A stretch of 64,000 nt of DNA. Origin: Haloferula sp. BvORR071. GTDB taxonomy: Bacteria; Verrucomicrobiota; Verrucomicrobiia; Verrucomicrobiales; Akkermansiaceae. The position numbers and the translations under genes are program-made. Every line of letters begins with the position of its first letter. Position 1 is the stretch's first letter. Shown in pieces: positions 40,331 to 48,770 of this stretch. Where the stretch lies: assembly GCF_000739615.1 (NCBI RefSeq), contig NZ_BATP01000057.1, positions 62,001 through 126,000 of the forward strand. Direction: 5' to 3'. Under the pieces are notes generated by a model, which made no database searches, was not told the DNA's origin, and worked only from the letters and a program-made list of their open reading frames with translations.

Positions 40331-41251
40331 ATGAACGCTGTGACGATGATGACCCGCGATGAACGCCATTCCCTCGCCCGCACCGTCCTGGAAGGACTGG
40401 CCATCGGCGATGCCTTCGGCGAACTCTACGCCTACGGCTTTGAGAATGTGCGCCAGCGCGTTGCCCAAGGCGTGCCCGCCGGGCCCTGGTGGTGGACCGA
40501 CGACACCGCGATGGCACTGGGGGTCATCGAGTGCCTCGAGCGCAACGGCAAGATTGAGGAAGAGATGCTGGCGTGGATTTTTTCCCGCAACTACAAGCGC
40601 GAGCCGGATCGCGGCTATGGCAAGGGTGCCCGGCAAATCCTGCAGATGATTGGGGGAGGCGAGTCATGGGAGAAGGCGGCGCGGTCAGCCTTTGGCGGTG
40701 GCTCGATGGGGAATGGCGCGGCCATGCGCGTGGCCCCGCTCGGGGCTTGGTTTGCGGATGATCTCTCGGTCGTGGTCACGCAGGCGATGAAGTCCGCGCG
40801 GGTAACCCACTGGCACCCGGAAGGCATCGCCGGGGCCATCGCGGTCGCGGTGGCCACGGCCTGCGCTTGGCAGACAAGAGCGCTTCCGGCTGCCGAGGCG
40901 CGTGAGGTGATCGGTAGCGAAGTCCTGCGCCTTACTCCGGAGGGTGATACCCGGGAAGGTCTGAAGGCGGCCATGCAGGTGGAACCCATGCTCTCACCCG
41001 CGGTGGCTGGACGGCGTCTGGGGAATGGCGCATTGGTCACCGCTCCGGACACGGTGCCCTATGTGATCTGGTCGGCTTTACGTTCGTTGGATGACTATGC
41101 TGGGGCCCTCATTGCGACAGTTGAGGGCGGAGGCGACTGCGATACCAATGGAGCCATGGTCGGTGGCATCCTTGCCGCGCGTCTGGGACTGGACACGATT
41201 CCGAAGGAGTGGCTTGAAGCTCGCGAAGCGCTGCCACCCTTGGTCGCTTAA
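40331..41251 (+). CDS. ADP-ribosylglycohydrolase family protein (DraG/ARH type)
   Basis: 306 residues from the ATG at 40331 with an 'agcggga' ribosome site. The family's Mg-binding signatures are present: GLAIGDAFGE, WWTDDTAMA, GNGAAMR and GGDCDTNGAMVGG. These enzymes remove ADP-ribose from proteins, or act on ADP-ribosyl metabolites. No ADP-ribosyltransferase gene is visible in this window, so the substrate is unknown. Its end overlaps the convergent oxidoreductase gene by four bases. Confidence 0.88.
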   Translation: MNAVTMMTRDERHSLARTVLEGLAIGDAFGELYAYGFENVRQRVAQGVPAGPWWWTDDTAMALGVIECLERNGKIEEEMLAWIFSRNYKREPDRGYGKGARQILQMIGGGESWEKAARSAFGGGSMGNGAAMRVAPLGAWFADDLSVVVTQAMKSARVTHWHPEGIAGAIAVAVATACAWQTRALPAAEAREVIGSEVLRLTPEGDTREGLKAAMQVEPMLSPAVAGRRLGNGALVTAPDTVPYVIWSALRSLDDYAGALIATVEGGGDCDTNGAMVGGILAARLGLDTIPKEWLEAREALPPLVA

Positions 41252-42372
41252 CAAGCAACGACCTTGCTCTCCCTCTGGGATTCCAGCGCCGCGGCGAAGA
41301 TCTCATGAGTGGCCACTGCTTCCTCCACCGTGGCGCATCCAAACCGCGCGCCTAACAACCCGGCTCGCTCGGTGAGATAGGAAGCCCACATCTGCTGGAT
41401 CAAGTCCGGGAAACCGGGCTCGAAGATCCCGCCCGTGATCGTCTTGAATTCCACGCCAAACCCGAGGTCGGTGCGCTTCCACCACTGCTCCTTGCCGCGC
41501 TCGAAGAGCTCGAACGCCTTCCAGTCCGAAGTATTCAAGCGCAGCCCCCCCTCAGTGCCGTGGACCTCGATGAACCAGGAATTCGTCGCGCCCGGTGCCA
41601 GCCGTTTCATCTCCAAGCGCAGTGGAATTTCATGCCCATGCACCGTCGCCCAGGTGTGGAGCAGCGCATTGTCCCAAGTGTCGCAGGTCGCCATGCCGCC
41701 CTTGCCATCCGGCCGCTCCGCATAGCCGCGCGTGAGCTGTGCCATGACCTTCGTGGGCCGCCAGCCGAGGCGTAGCGGCAAGTGGCAGGCATGCATGCCG
41801 AGGTCGCCCAGCACGCCGATCTCGCCGCAGCTCGCGCTCTGGCGCTTCCAGTTGGCCGGCTTGGTGGGATCAAGGTCGCTGCTGTGATGGAAACCGAAGA
41901 CTGCGTGCAAGGGCATCCCCAGACGGTTCTCCTTGAGGTAGTCGAAGGCCCGTAAGGCTCCCGGCAGGAAGGGAAACTCTGAACTACAGCGCACGAAGCG
42001 CCCGCTCGCCCTCACCGCCGCCTCGATCCGCCGCGCCGCCGCCAAGTCGATTCCGAAAGGCTTCTCCGCCAGCAGGTCCTTCCCCGCAGCCAGCACGTCG
42101 CAATACAGCTTCTCATGCAGATGATGCGGCACCGCCACATACACCACCTCCACCGCGGGATCGGCGAGCAGTTCCTTGTAATCCGTCACCAGCTTCGGGG
42201 CATCGGGCAGTTCCTTGAACCATTCGAGCGCCGCGGGATTCAGGTCCGCCACGACTGCGAGGCGCGGAGTCACCGGTACATCGGTGAGGGCGCACCAGCG
42301 GGCAAAGGCGCTTGCGATCTCGCGACCCATCAGGCCGCCTCCGATGATTCCGATCGATACCGTGGGTTTCAT
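41248..42372 (-). CDS. Gfo/Idh/MocA-family oxidoreductase
   Basis: 374 residues from the ATG at 42372. Rossmann start IGIIGGGLMGREIA, EKPFGIDLA (the EKP motif of the family) and a C-terminal beta-sheet substrate domain. The HACHLPLRLG segment provides the usual catalytic histidine region. NAD(P)-dependent sugar or inositol-like dehydrogenation is expected. Its start overlaps the glcF stop (ATGA), making it the last gene of the operon that begins at 45910. Confidence 0.9.
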   Translation of the reverse strand: MKPTVSIGIIGGGLMGREIASAFARWCALTDVPVTPRLAVVADLNPAALEWFKELPDAPKLVTDYKELLADPAVEVVYVAVPHHLHEKLYCDVLAAGKDLLAEKPFGIDLAAARRIEAAVRASGRFVRCSSEFPFLPGALRAFDYLKENRLGMPLHAVFGFHHSSDLDPTKPANWKRQSASCGEIGVLGDLGMHACHLPLRLGWRPTKVMAQLTRGYAERPDGKGGMATCDTWDNALLHTWATVHGHEIPLRLEMKRLAPGATNSWFIEVHGTEGGLRLNTSDWKAFELFERGKEQWWKRTDLGFGVEFKTITGGIFEPGFPDLIQQMWASYLTERAGLLGARFGCATVEEAVATHEIFAAALESQRESKVVAC

Positions 42373-43682
42373 GATTGAGAGAGGGCAGGGGGCTCGCGCC
42401 GATAAGCACGCGCGAGGAGGGTGACCGGTTGCAGGATCTCCGTGGCCATGCCAGCGTCTGTTAGGCCGCGAGCGATTTGCAAGTGGCAGCCGGGATTCGA
42501 GGTGGCGAGCACGTCGGCGCCGGTGCTGCGGATGTGTCCGACCTTCCGCTTCAGCAAATCCGCGGAAGTCTCCGGCTGGGTAATGTTGTAGATCCCAGCA
42601 CTCCCGCAGCACCACGAGGACTCCGGCAGCTCGATCACCTGCACGCCCGGCAGCAGCGCCAGCACTTGCCGTGGCTCGCGCTTCACGTTCTGGCCATGGG
42701 TGAGGTGGCAGGATTCATGGTAAGTCACCGTGATGTTCTCCTCCGCAGGCGATGCAAGCGGAGCCCGGCAGCCGATCTCAATCAGCCACTCGTGGATGTC
42801 CTTCACCTTCGCATCCCAGAGCTTGGCCAGCGGCCCATAGTGCGGATCACCCGCCAGCAAGCCCGAGTAGTGCCTCAAGTGCGAGCCGCAGCCGCCGGCA
42901 TTCGTGATGATCGCATCGAACTTCGCGGGCGGTAGCAAATCGATCATCCGCTGCGCCAGTTCCACCGCGATCTCCGGCTCACCGTTGTGCGATTGCAGCG
43001 AGCCACAGCAAGGCTGAACGGACGGGGTATGAACTGCACAGCCGTTGGCTAACAGCACATCCGCCGTATCCCGGTTGATGTCTGGAAATACCAGATCCTG
43101 CACACACCCGGTAAGCAGCGCCACCTTCCACCTCGGCTTCTCCGGTTCCTCCCGCTCGGCAATCAAATCATCCGAAAACTTCTCCGCGATCTGTGGTGTC
43201 TGTGGTTCGAGCCGCCTCAGATTCTCAGGCAGCAGCCGCATGAAACCCCATTTTCGGAAAGCTGTCTCCGCACCGCTCTCCTGATAGCGCCGGAGCACCC
43301 GGCCAACCGCCCGCAACACCCGAGGATGCGTGAAGAGGAAATCGAGCGTGAGCCAGCGCCAGAAAGATCTCTGCACGCTCTTCCTCACGCCACTCGCTTC
43401 GATGTCGGCCCGTGCCGTCTCGAAGAGCGTCGCATAGTCCACACCCGCCGGACAGGCGCTCTGGCAGGCCAGACAGCCCAGGCAATAGCTCATCTCCTCC
43501 GCAAACTGATCCGAGATCCCCAGCTCCCCATCCGCCACCGCGCGCATCAGCGCGATCCGTCCCCGCGGGCTGTTGCGCTCCCGCAGCGTCGCATCATAGG
43601 TCGGGCAAGTCGGCAGGCACATCCCGCAGTGCATGCATTGCTGCAGCACTGAGTAGTCGAGGGATTTCAGAGAGCCCGCCAT
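42369..43682 (-). CDS. glcF: glycolate/lactate oxidase iron-sulfur subunit
   Basis: 437 residues from the ATG at 43682. Two 4Fe-4S motifs occur at C16/C19/C22/C26 (CMHCGMCLPTCP) and C67/C70/C73/C77 (CLGCLACQSACP), followed by two cysteine-rich CCG domains (QPCCGSL, SWCCGSAG). It passes electrons from the flavin subunit GlcD to the membrane quinone pool. Five bases separate it from glcD. No glcE gene is present, as in many bacteria where a single GlcD suffices. Confidence 0.93.
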   Translation of the reverse strand: MAGSLKSLDYSVLQQCMHCGMCLPTCPTYDATLRERNSPRGRIALMRAVADGELGISDQFAEEMSYCLGCLACQSACPAGVDYATLFETARADIEASGVRKSVQRSFWRWLTLDFLFTHPRVLRAVGRVLRRYQESGAETAFRKWGFMRLLPENLRRLEPQTPQIAEKFSDDLIAEREEPEKPRWKVALLTGCVQDLVFPDINRDTADVLLANGCAVHTPSVQPCCGSLQSHNGEPEIAVELAQRMIDLLPPAKFDAIITNAGGCGSHLRHYSGLLAGDPHYGPLAKLWDAKVKDIHEWLIEIGCRAPLASPAEENITVTYHESCHLTHGQNVKREPRQVLALLPGVQVIELPESSWCCGSAGIYNITQPETSADLLKRKVGHIRSTGADVLATSNPGCHLQIARGLTDAGMATEILQPVTLLARAYRREPPALSQS

Positions 43683-43687
43683 GCCGC

Positions 43688-45070
43688 TTAAGAAATGATC
43701 TTGCCCGGGTTCAGCAGATTGCGCGGATCGATGGCCCTCTTCACCTCGCCTAACAGCTTGTAAGCTGCCCCGCCCATCTGCTGCTCCAGCCACTGCTTCT
43801 TGGCCAAGCCGATGCCGTGCTCGCCGGTGATCGTCCCGCCCAGCTCCAGCGTCTTGCCCACGATCTCATCTAGCGCCAGGTGCACCCTCGCCATCTCCTC
43901 CTCATCGCGCTCATCGGTCAGGAAGGTGGGGTGGAGGTTACCATCGCCCATATGCCCGAAGGTTCCCACCGCTAATCGATGCCGTGCCGCGGTCTCCGCG
44001 ATGAAGCGGACCATCACCGCCAGTTCGCTGCGCGGGACGGTCACGTCCTCCAAAATCGTCGTCGGCCGCTTCCGCGCCAGCGAAGAAAACGCATTCCTCC
44101 GTGCCGAAGCCAGCTCCAGCGATTCCGCCTCAGTCGCCGCGCGCCGCACCGCCTTCGCCCCATGCTGGACTGCGATCGCCTCCATGCGCTGCGCCTCATC
44201 CTCGACCGCCGCCGGATGCCCATCCGTCTCCATCAGCAGCAGGGCCGCGCAATCGGTGGGCAGGCCCACCTTTGAAAAATCCTCCACGCACTGGATCGTC
44301 ATCTGGTCCAGGAACTCCAGCGTGCAGGGAATGATCCGCGCCGCGATGATCGCCGACACGGTCTCCGCCGCGGCCTCCAGCGTATCAAAACTCGCCAGCA
44401 AAGTGCGCCGCGCGGCAGGGAGGGGGAGCAGCTTCAGCAGCACCTCCGTGATAATTCCTAGCGTGCCCTCCGAACCGATGAAGAGATCCTTCAGCGAATA
44501 ACCCGCCACATCCTTCACGCACTTGTTGCCTAGTTCCACGACCTCGCCATCCGCCAGCACCACCTGCAAACCCATCACATAATCCCTCGTCACCCCATAC
44601 TTCAACCCCCGTAGCCCGCCCGAGTTCTCCGCCACATTCCCCCCGATCGTCGAAATCCGGATCGATCCCGGATCCGGCGGATAGAAGAGTCCCTGCGCCG
44701 CCGCCGCCTCCGCGATCTTCTGCGTGATCACTCCCGCCTGGGCTCGCATTGTCAGATTTCGCGCATCCACTTCCAGGATCGCATTCAGCCTCACCAGGCA
44801 CAGCACGATCCCGTTCTCCACCGGCACGCTCCCACCGCTCAAACCCGTCCCGGACCCGCGCCCCACCACCGGCAAACCCAGCTCCGCCGCGACCTTTACA
44901 CAGGCCGCCACCTCCTCGGTCGAACCCGGCAATATCACCACCTGTGGCATGCGCTTCAGCGCCGCTGTGCCATCGAAGCCGTAGGGAATCAAATCCTCCG
45001 GCTTGGTCAGGACCTGATCCTGCCCGACAATCGCCGCGAAACGTTCAAGCGCTTGGTCGCTGAGAGCCAT
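43688..45070 (-). CDS. glcD: FAD-linked glycolate/D-lactate oxidase subunit
   Basis: 460 residues. The FAD-binding PCMH domain covers about 38-215 (VVGRGSGTGLSGGSVP, PDPGSIRISTIGGNVAENSGG). The C-terminal cap has GTFGHMGDGNLHPTF and GTITGEHGIGLAKK with the substrate/flavin histidines. It oxidises a 2-hydroxy acid (glycolate, D-lactate or a relative). It sits between an aldolase gene (six bases upstream) and glcF, suggesting a hydroxy acid released by aldol cleavage is the substrate; that is inference. Confidence 0.93.
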   Translation of the reverse strand: MALSDQALERFAAIVGQDQVLTKPEDLIPYGFDGTAALKRMPQVVILPGSTEEVAACVKVAAELGLPVVGRGSGTGLSGGSVPVENGIVLCLVRLNAILEVDARNLTMRAQAGVITQKIAEAAAAQGLFYPPDPGSIRISTIGGNVAENSGGLRGLKYGVTRDYVMGLQVVLADGEVVELGNKCVKDVAGYSLKDLFIGSEGTLGIITEVLLKLLPLPAARRTLLASFDTLEAAAETVSAIIAARIIPCTLEFLDQMTIQCVEDFSKVGLPTDCAALLLMETDGHPAAVEDEAQRMEAIAVQHGAKAVRRAATEAESLELASARRNAFSSLARKRPTTILEDVTVPRSELAVMVRFIAETAARHRLAVGTFGHMGDGNLHPTFLTDERDEEEMARVHLALDEIVGKTLELGGTITGEHGIGLAKKQWLEQQMGGAAYKLLGEVKRAIDPRNLLNPGKIIS

Positions 45071-45076
45071 GAGCGG

Positions 45077-45910
45077 TTAGGCATCGATCATCGCCAGGGC
45101 CTGATCCGCCGAAGCTCCATCGTGAAGCATCGCCATCAGGGCCCGGACAATGCCCGTCGGATTCGGATGCTGAATGATATTGCGTCCATAGACAATACCG
45201 CTCGCCCCCGTTTTCAAAAGTGCGGCCGTGCGCTCCATGATCTCACGATCACTCACCCGCCCGCCTCCGCGCACCAGCACCGGAATGCCACCTGCCGTCT
45301 CGATCACCTGTTCGTAGAGCGTGGGATCATCCGTCGGGTCCGCCTTGATCACGTCCGCGCCCAGCTCCACCGCTTGGCGCACCAGGTGCACGATGCCCTC
45401 CAGCGCGCCATCGACCATGTAGCCGCCTGCCTCCGCATTCGGCCGGAAGACCAACGGCTCCACCATCATCGGCATGCCGTAGTAGTCGGCCTGTGGCTTG
45501 AGCTTCAGGATATTCTCCACGCACTGCGCATGCACCTCCGGCGCGCCAGGGATCTGGAAAAGGTTCACACACACGCAGGCCGCGTCGTGGCGCACCGCCT
45601 GGAGCATCGTCTCCTCGATCATCAGGCTGAAGGCCGTGTCGGGCAGCTCCTTGCCATAGACATTCGCCACGTCCGTCCGCAGCACCATCGAAGGCTTCTG
45701 CCGCCCCGGCAGGTTCTGCAAGTGCCGTGCCTGCCCCACCGTCAGCTGGATCGCATCCGGCCCCGCGGCGACCAATTGGCGGATCACCTCCGGCATCGAC
45801 GTGATCCCCGTCAAGAAGCCCGGCTGATTGAAGAAACCATGATCCACCGCCACATCGAAACAGCGGCCGGACTTGGCATTGAAAAGACGGTTGAGACGGA
45901 ACTGCTTCAT
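45077..45910 (-). CDS. DhnA/FbaB/LsrF-type class I aldolase
   Basis: 277 residues from the ATG at 45910. A TIM-barrel aldolase with FDVAVDHGFF, VIKADPTDD (probable Schiff-base lysine), LVRGGGRVSD and GIVYGRNIIQH phosphate-binding region. Relatives cleave fructose-1,6-bisphosphate or other phosphorylated sugars, or act as LsrF on autoinducer-2 products. First gene of an operon with glcD, glcF and a Gfo/Idh oxidoreductase, so a sugar-degrading role is likelier than central glycolysis. Confidence 0.82.
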   Translation of the reverse strand: MKQFRLNRLFNAKSGRCFDVAVDHGFFNQPGFLTGITSMPEVIRQLVAAGPDAIQLTVGQARHLQNLPGRQKPSMVLRTDVANVYGKELPDTAFSLMIEETMLQAVRHDAACVCVNLFQIPGAPEVHAQCVENILKLKPQADYYGMPMMVEPLVFRPNAEAGGYMVDGALEGIVHLVRQAVELGADVIKADPTDDPTLYEQVIETAGGIPVLVRGGGRVSDREIMERTAALLKTGASGIVYGRNIIQHPNPTGIVRALMAMLHDGASADQALAMIDA

Positions 45911-46128
45911 TGGGAAATAGGAGAAACTAACAGCATCACGATCGGGGAGGCCCTGCAAGCGGTCATCGCGGGAAGGGCTCCTCGATCGGGAATCCGGGAC
46001 TACGCGGGGCCGATCGCCCAATCTCCCAAGCAGCGCCGGAAAAATTGACGCGTCGCTGATTTCGTCGAATTCACACGAGCTTCGTCGTCTTTTCCCGGAG
46101 GCACGCTACAGCTTTAGTCGTCGTCACC
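45911..46128. other. divergent spacer between aldolase operon and exported-protein gene
   Basis: 218 bases carrying both promoters. 'cgtcgaattcacacgagcttcgtcg' (near 46062) is a loose inverted arrangement of CGTCG/CGA blocks. I cannot assign a convincing promoter pair. Confidence 0.35.
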
Positions 46129-47184
46129 GTGAAAAGACTCTTCCTGACGTTTTCCGCCCTTTGCCTGCCACTTTCTGTTGTTGCGCAAGAACCCGAGCTT
46201 GGGGATCCAGCAGAGAAGCCCTTGACCGTGCTGGAAATTCTTGCCGGTCTCAGTGCGGAGAAGATGCCGCGCAAGCCGGAGCCTTGGGTTTCACCGAAGG
46301 GCCCGATGGTCCTGCACGGCGACCTCTTCGGCGATGGCCGCCACCTGGCGGTCGAGGGCTCGGGCTTGGCCGTGGGCGACAAGAAGGGCTGGAAGGTTCT
46401 CTCCGAGTGGAAGGATGTGTTTCCAGCTTGGGTCCCTGAGGGAAAAACTCCTGAGGAAGCCGGCTATCAACACATCTACCCACCGTCGGTGCCCTTTGTC
46501 CTCAAGGATGTGACCGGCGACAAGGTGCCTGAGATTCTGATCTCTTTCGAAAACGATGGCTGGAGCCTTGGATATCACATCCTGAAAAAGAAAGGCGAGG
46601 GGGCCGAGCTTCTTGAGATGAGGTCGGAGCGTGGTGAGCCCAGACTGGAAGCAGGCTTGATGGTAGTGTGCACCTCGGATTGGGGACGGAAATGCTGGGG
46701 GAGCGTGGACACCTTCTACCGCTGGACCAAGGGTGTCCCGGTGGAGTTGGGCTCCTTCGGCGAGTACTGCGCGGACCCGGACCACCCGACCCTCTTTGTC
46801 ATGCGGAGGCTTCCTGACGGCTCCGAGCAAGCCTTGGGAATCGAGTCGGAGGGTGACAAGTTGGTGGTCAAGACTGGCAAGTTTAAGGCTTGGGAGATCG
46901 AGGATGCCAAGGACTTCGCGACCGTGCGCGATGCGGCAGACAAGGAGGGGCCGGGGCTCTACAAAGCCACTGCCCTCCTCTTCGAACGCGTGACCGGGAT
47001 TCCGGGAGAGTTGTGCTTTGAAGCTTCGCGGGAAGGCGGGGCGCCCGAAGCGGACCTACGGAAGCGTCACAGGGAAGCCAAAGCCGCCATGAAGCTGGAG
47101 ATCGAAGGCAGCCCGGAAGCCAAGGCGCTTCTGGGCGAGAAGAAGCCGGAGTCAGCGAAGCCGCAGGGGAAGAAAAAGCGCTGA
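46129..47184 (+). CDS. exported protein with VCBS-like motif, function unknown
   Basis: 351 residues, GTG start. Signal peptide (KRLFLTFSALCLPLSVVAQ, cleavage after AQ). Beta-rich mature part with GDLFGDGRHLAVEG and DVTGDKVPEILIS, which resemble FG-GAP/VCBS blade loops. The tail is lysine-rich (KPQGKKKR). A gene of similar character lies at 2660-3298. No enzymatic residues recognised. Confidence 0.65.
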   Translation: MKRLFLTFSALCLPLSVVAQEPELGDPAEKPLTVLEILAGLSAEKMPRKPEPWVSPKGPMVLHGDLFGDGRHLAVEGSGLAVGDKKGWKVLSEWKDVFPAWVPEGKTPEEAGYQHIYPPSVPFVLKDVTGDKVPEILISFENDGWSLGYHILKKKGEGAELLEMRSERGEPRLEAGLMVVCTSDWGRKCWGSVDTFYRWTKGVPVELGSFGEYCADPDHPTLFVMRRLPDGSEQALGIESEGDKLVVKTGKFKAWEIEDAKDFATVRDAADKEGPGLYKATALLFERVTGIPGELCFEASREGGAPEADLRKRHREAKAAMKLEIEGSPEAKALLGEKKPESAKPQGKKKR

Positions 47185-47273
47185 CTTTGTCAAAACCGCC
47201 AATCTCGGTGGCAATATCGCTGATTAGACTAATTTGTCGTGAATTTGTCGATTTTGTGACGTATTCAGCCCTC
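47185..47273 (+). promoter_or_regulatory. AT-rich promoter region with palindrome and TTTGTC repeats
   Basis: An 11-base palindrome ATTAG-A-CTAAT (47223-47233) is followed directly by AATTTGTCGTG and AATTTGTCGAT, two repeats 11 bases apart (one helical turn). A further TTTGTC lies near 47186. Placement just before a Tat-substrate gene in GC-rich DNA suggests an operator or promoter. Confidence 0.4.
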
Positions 47274-48491
47274 GTGAAACGTCGTGGATTTCTTGGCAAG
47301 GTCGCAGGTGGAGCAGTGGCAGGTGCCGCGGGCATCGCACAAGCGCAGGACAGCAAAACCGCCCCGGCCGCCGCGCCGGCGGTGGATCCGAACGCGCCGC
47401 TGGTGAAAACCCCGGCCGTGGTGATGGCCCCGCAGTCCGATGGCGTGGAAGTCGTCTGGGCGGTCTCCCGGCTGGCCCGCGGTCATGTCGAGTGGAAGGC
47501 CGAGGACGGCAGCAGCGGCACCGCCGGTGCCGACCGCTTCGGCTTCGTGCCGCAGGGCGATGAAATCCTGCGCGTGAAGCTCAGCGGCCTGAAGCCGGGT
47601 ACCGCCTACCAGCTCCGCGCCATCACCGACTCCGTCGACAACAAGGAGCACATCGAAGGCCCGTGGAAGAAGTTCAAGACCCTCAACCCCAACGCGAAGG
47701 AAACGCAGTTCGTGGTCTGGAACGACACCCACCAGAACGAGGAAACCATCAAGCGTCTGCACGCCGTGACCCCCACCGGTGACTTCCTGCTCTGGAACGG
47801 TGATACCTGCAACGACTGGCACCAGGAAGACTGGTTGGTGCCCACGCTGCTGCACCCCGCCGGGCAAGACATCAGCGAGGGCCGGCCGATGCTGCTGACC
47901 TGGGGCAACCACGACGTGCGCGGCAAGTGGGCCTTCCGCGTGCCGGAGATGATCGCCACGCCGCAGGGCCGTCCCTTCTACGCCTTCCGCAGCGGCCCCG
48001 TCGCCTTCATCTGCCTGCACACCGGCGAGGACAAGCCGGACAATCACCCGAACTTCGGCGGTCGTGTCGCCTTCGAGTCCCTGCGCCGCGAGCAAGCCGA
48101 GTGGATCAAGGAAGTCAGCGCTCGGCCGGAGTTCCGCGATGCACCGTACCGCGTCGTCTTCTGCCACATCCCCCTGCGCTGGACCCAGGAGATCACCGAA
48201 GTCGGCTACGACAAGGGCGGCTACGATGCCTTTAGTAGATTCAGCCGCGATGCCTGGCACGATGCCTTGGTGGCTTGGAAGACCCAGATCGTGATCTCCG
48301 GCCACACTCACAGTCCGGCGTCGATCGCGCCGAACGAGAAATTCCCCTATGCCCAGCTCGTCGGCGGTGGCCCTCGGCCCGAGCACGCGACCTGGACCGA
48401 GGGCAAGGCGGATGCGAATGCCCTGACTTTCGTGATGAAGAATCTTGAGGGCAAGGTTGTGCACGAGGTCACGCTCAAGCCGCTGGTGTGA
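47274..48491 (+). CDS. Tat-exported metallophosphoesterase with N-terminal FnIII-like domain
   Basis: 405 residues from GTG 47274, which puts KRRGFLGK and a hydrophobic stretch at the N-terminus, a twin-arginine signal. An FnIII-like domain covers about 45-135. The calcineurin-like phosphoesterase domain covers about 145-400: NDTHQN, NGDTCND, WGNHD, FCHIPLRW and SGHTHS are its metal-binding motifs. Similar to purple-acid-phosphatase-like enzymes in layout. Releases phosphate from extracellular esters; substrate unknown. Confidence 0.88.
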   Translation: MKRRGFLGKVAGGAVAGAAGIAQAQDSKTAPAAAPAVDPNAPLVKTPAVVMAPQSDGVEVVWAVSRLARGHVEWKAEDGSSGTAGADRFGFVPQGDEILRVKLSGLKPGTAYQLRAITDSVDNKEHIEGPWKKFKTLNPNAKETQFVVWNDTHQNEETIKRLHAVTPTGDFLLWNGDTCNDWHQEDWLVPTLLHPAGQDISEGRPMLLTWGNHDVRGKWAFRVPEMIATPQGRPFYAFRSGPVAFICLHTGEDKPDNHPNFGGRVAFESLRREQAEWIKEVSARPEFRDAPYRVVFCHIPLRWTQEITEVGYDKGGYDAFSRFSRDAWHDALVAWKTQIVISGHTHSPASIAPNEKFPYAQLVGGGPRPEHATWTEGKADANALTFVMKNLEGKVVHEVTLKPLV

Positions 48492-48770
48492 GAGGGTGAT
48501 TGGAATGGCGCTTGTTTGGTGGCATTAGCATTGGCTCTTCCGATCCCGACGGGATCGGAAGAAGTGGCGCGGCCTCTCCTGAGCCGCGACTGTGCACCTC
48601 CCCCCGTCCTCCGGGTCTTCTCAGATGGAGGGTTCCCCCATTCTTCATAAGGGGGAACTCTGGACCTTTTAGAGCTGCGGGATAGGGGTGGATTTTCCCG
48701 GTCGCGGCTCTGGAGAGGCCGCGCCACTTCGGGGGCTTGACCCAAGAGGGTAGATATCATCTTTGACCGC
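48492..48770. other. intergenic region filled mainly by a foldback repeat
   Basis: 279 bases without a gene. Apart from the foldback element at 48561-48730 there is a small GATCCCGAC/GGGATCGG partial palindrome at about 48542-48557. No clear promoter seen. Confidence 0.5.
48561..48730. repeat. 170-bp foldback element with nested hairpin
   Basis: Arms 48561-48590 and 48701-48730 are reverse complements at 29 of 30 positions. The arm begins GAAGTGGCGCGGCCTCTCCT. The 110-base interior holds a further stem (GGGTTCCCCC pairing with GGGGGAACTC, about 48626-48660). The first 17 bases of the arm from AAGTGGCG reappear at 63984-64000, so the element is dispersed. MITE- or REPIN-like; no transposase in view. 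Confidence 0.85.

Noticed and set aside
45077-45910. Annotation as glycolytic fructose-bisphosphate aldolase
   Set aside because: The fold fits, but the operon context (glcD, glcF, Gfo/Idh) and the breadth of the DhnA/LsrF family make a specific name unsafe.
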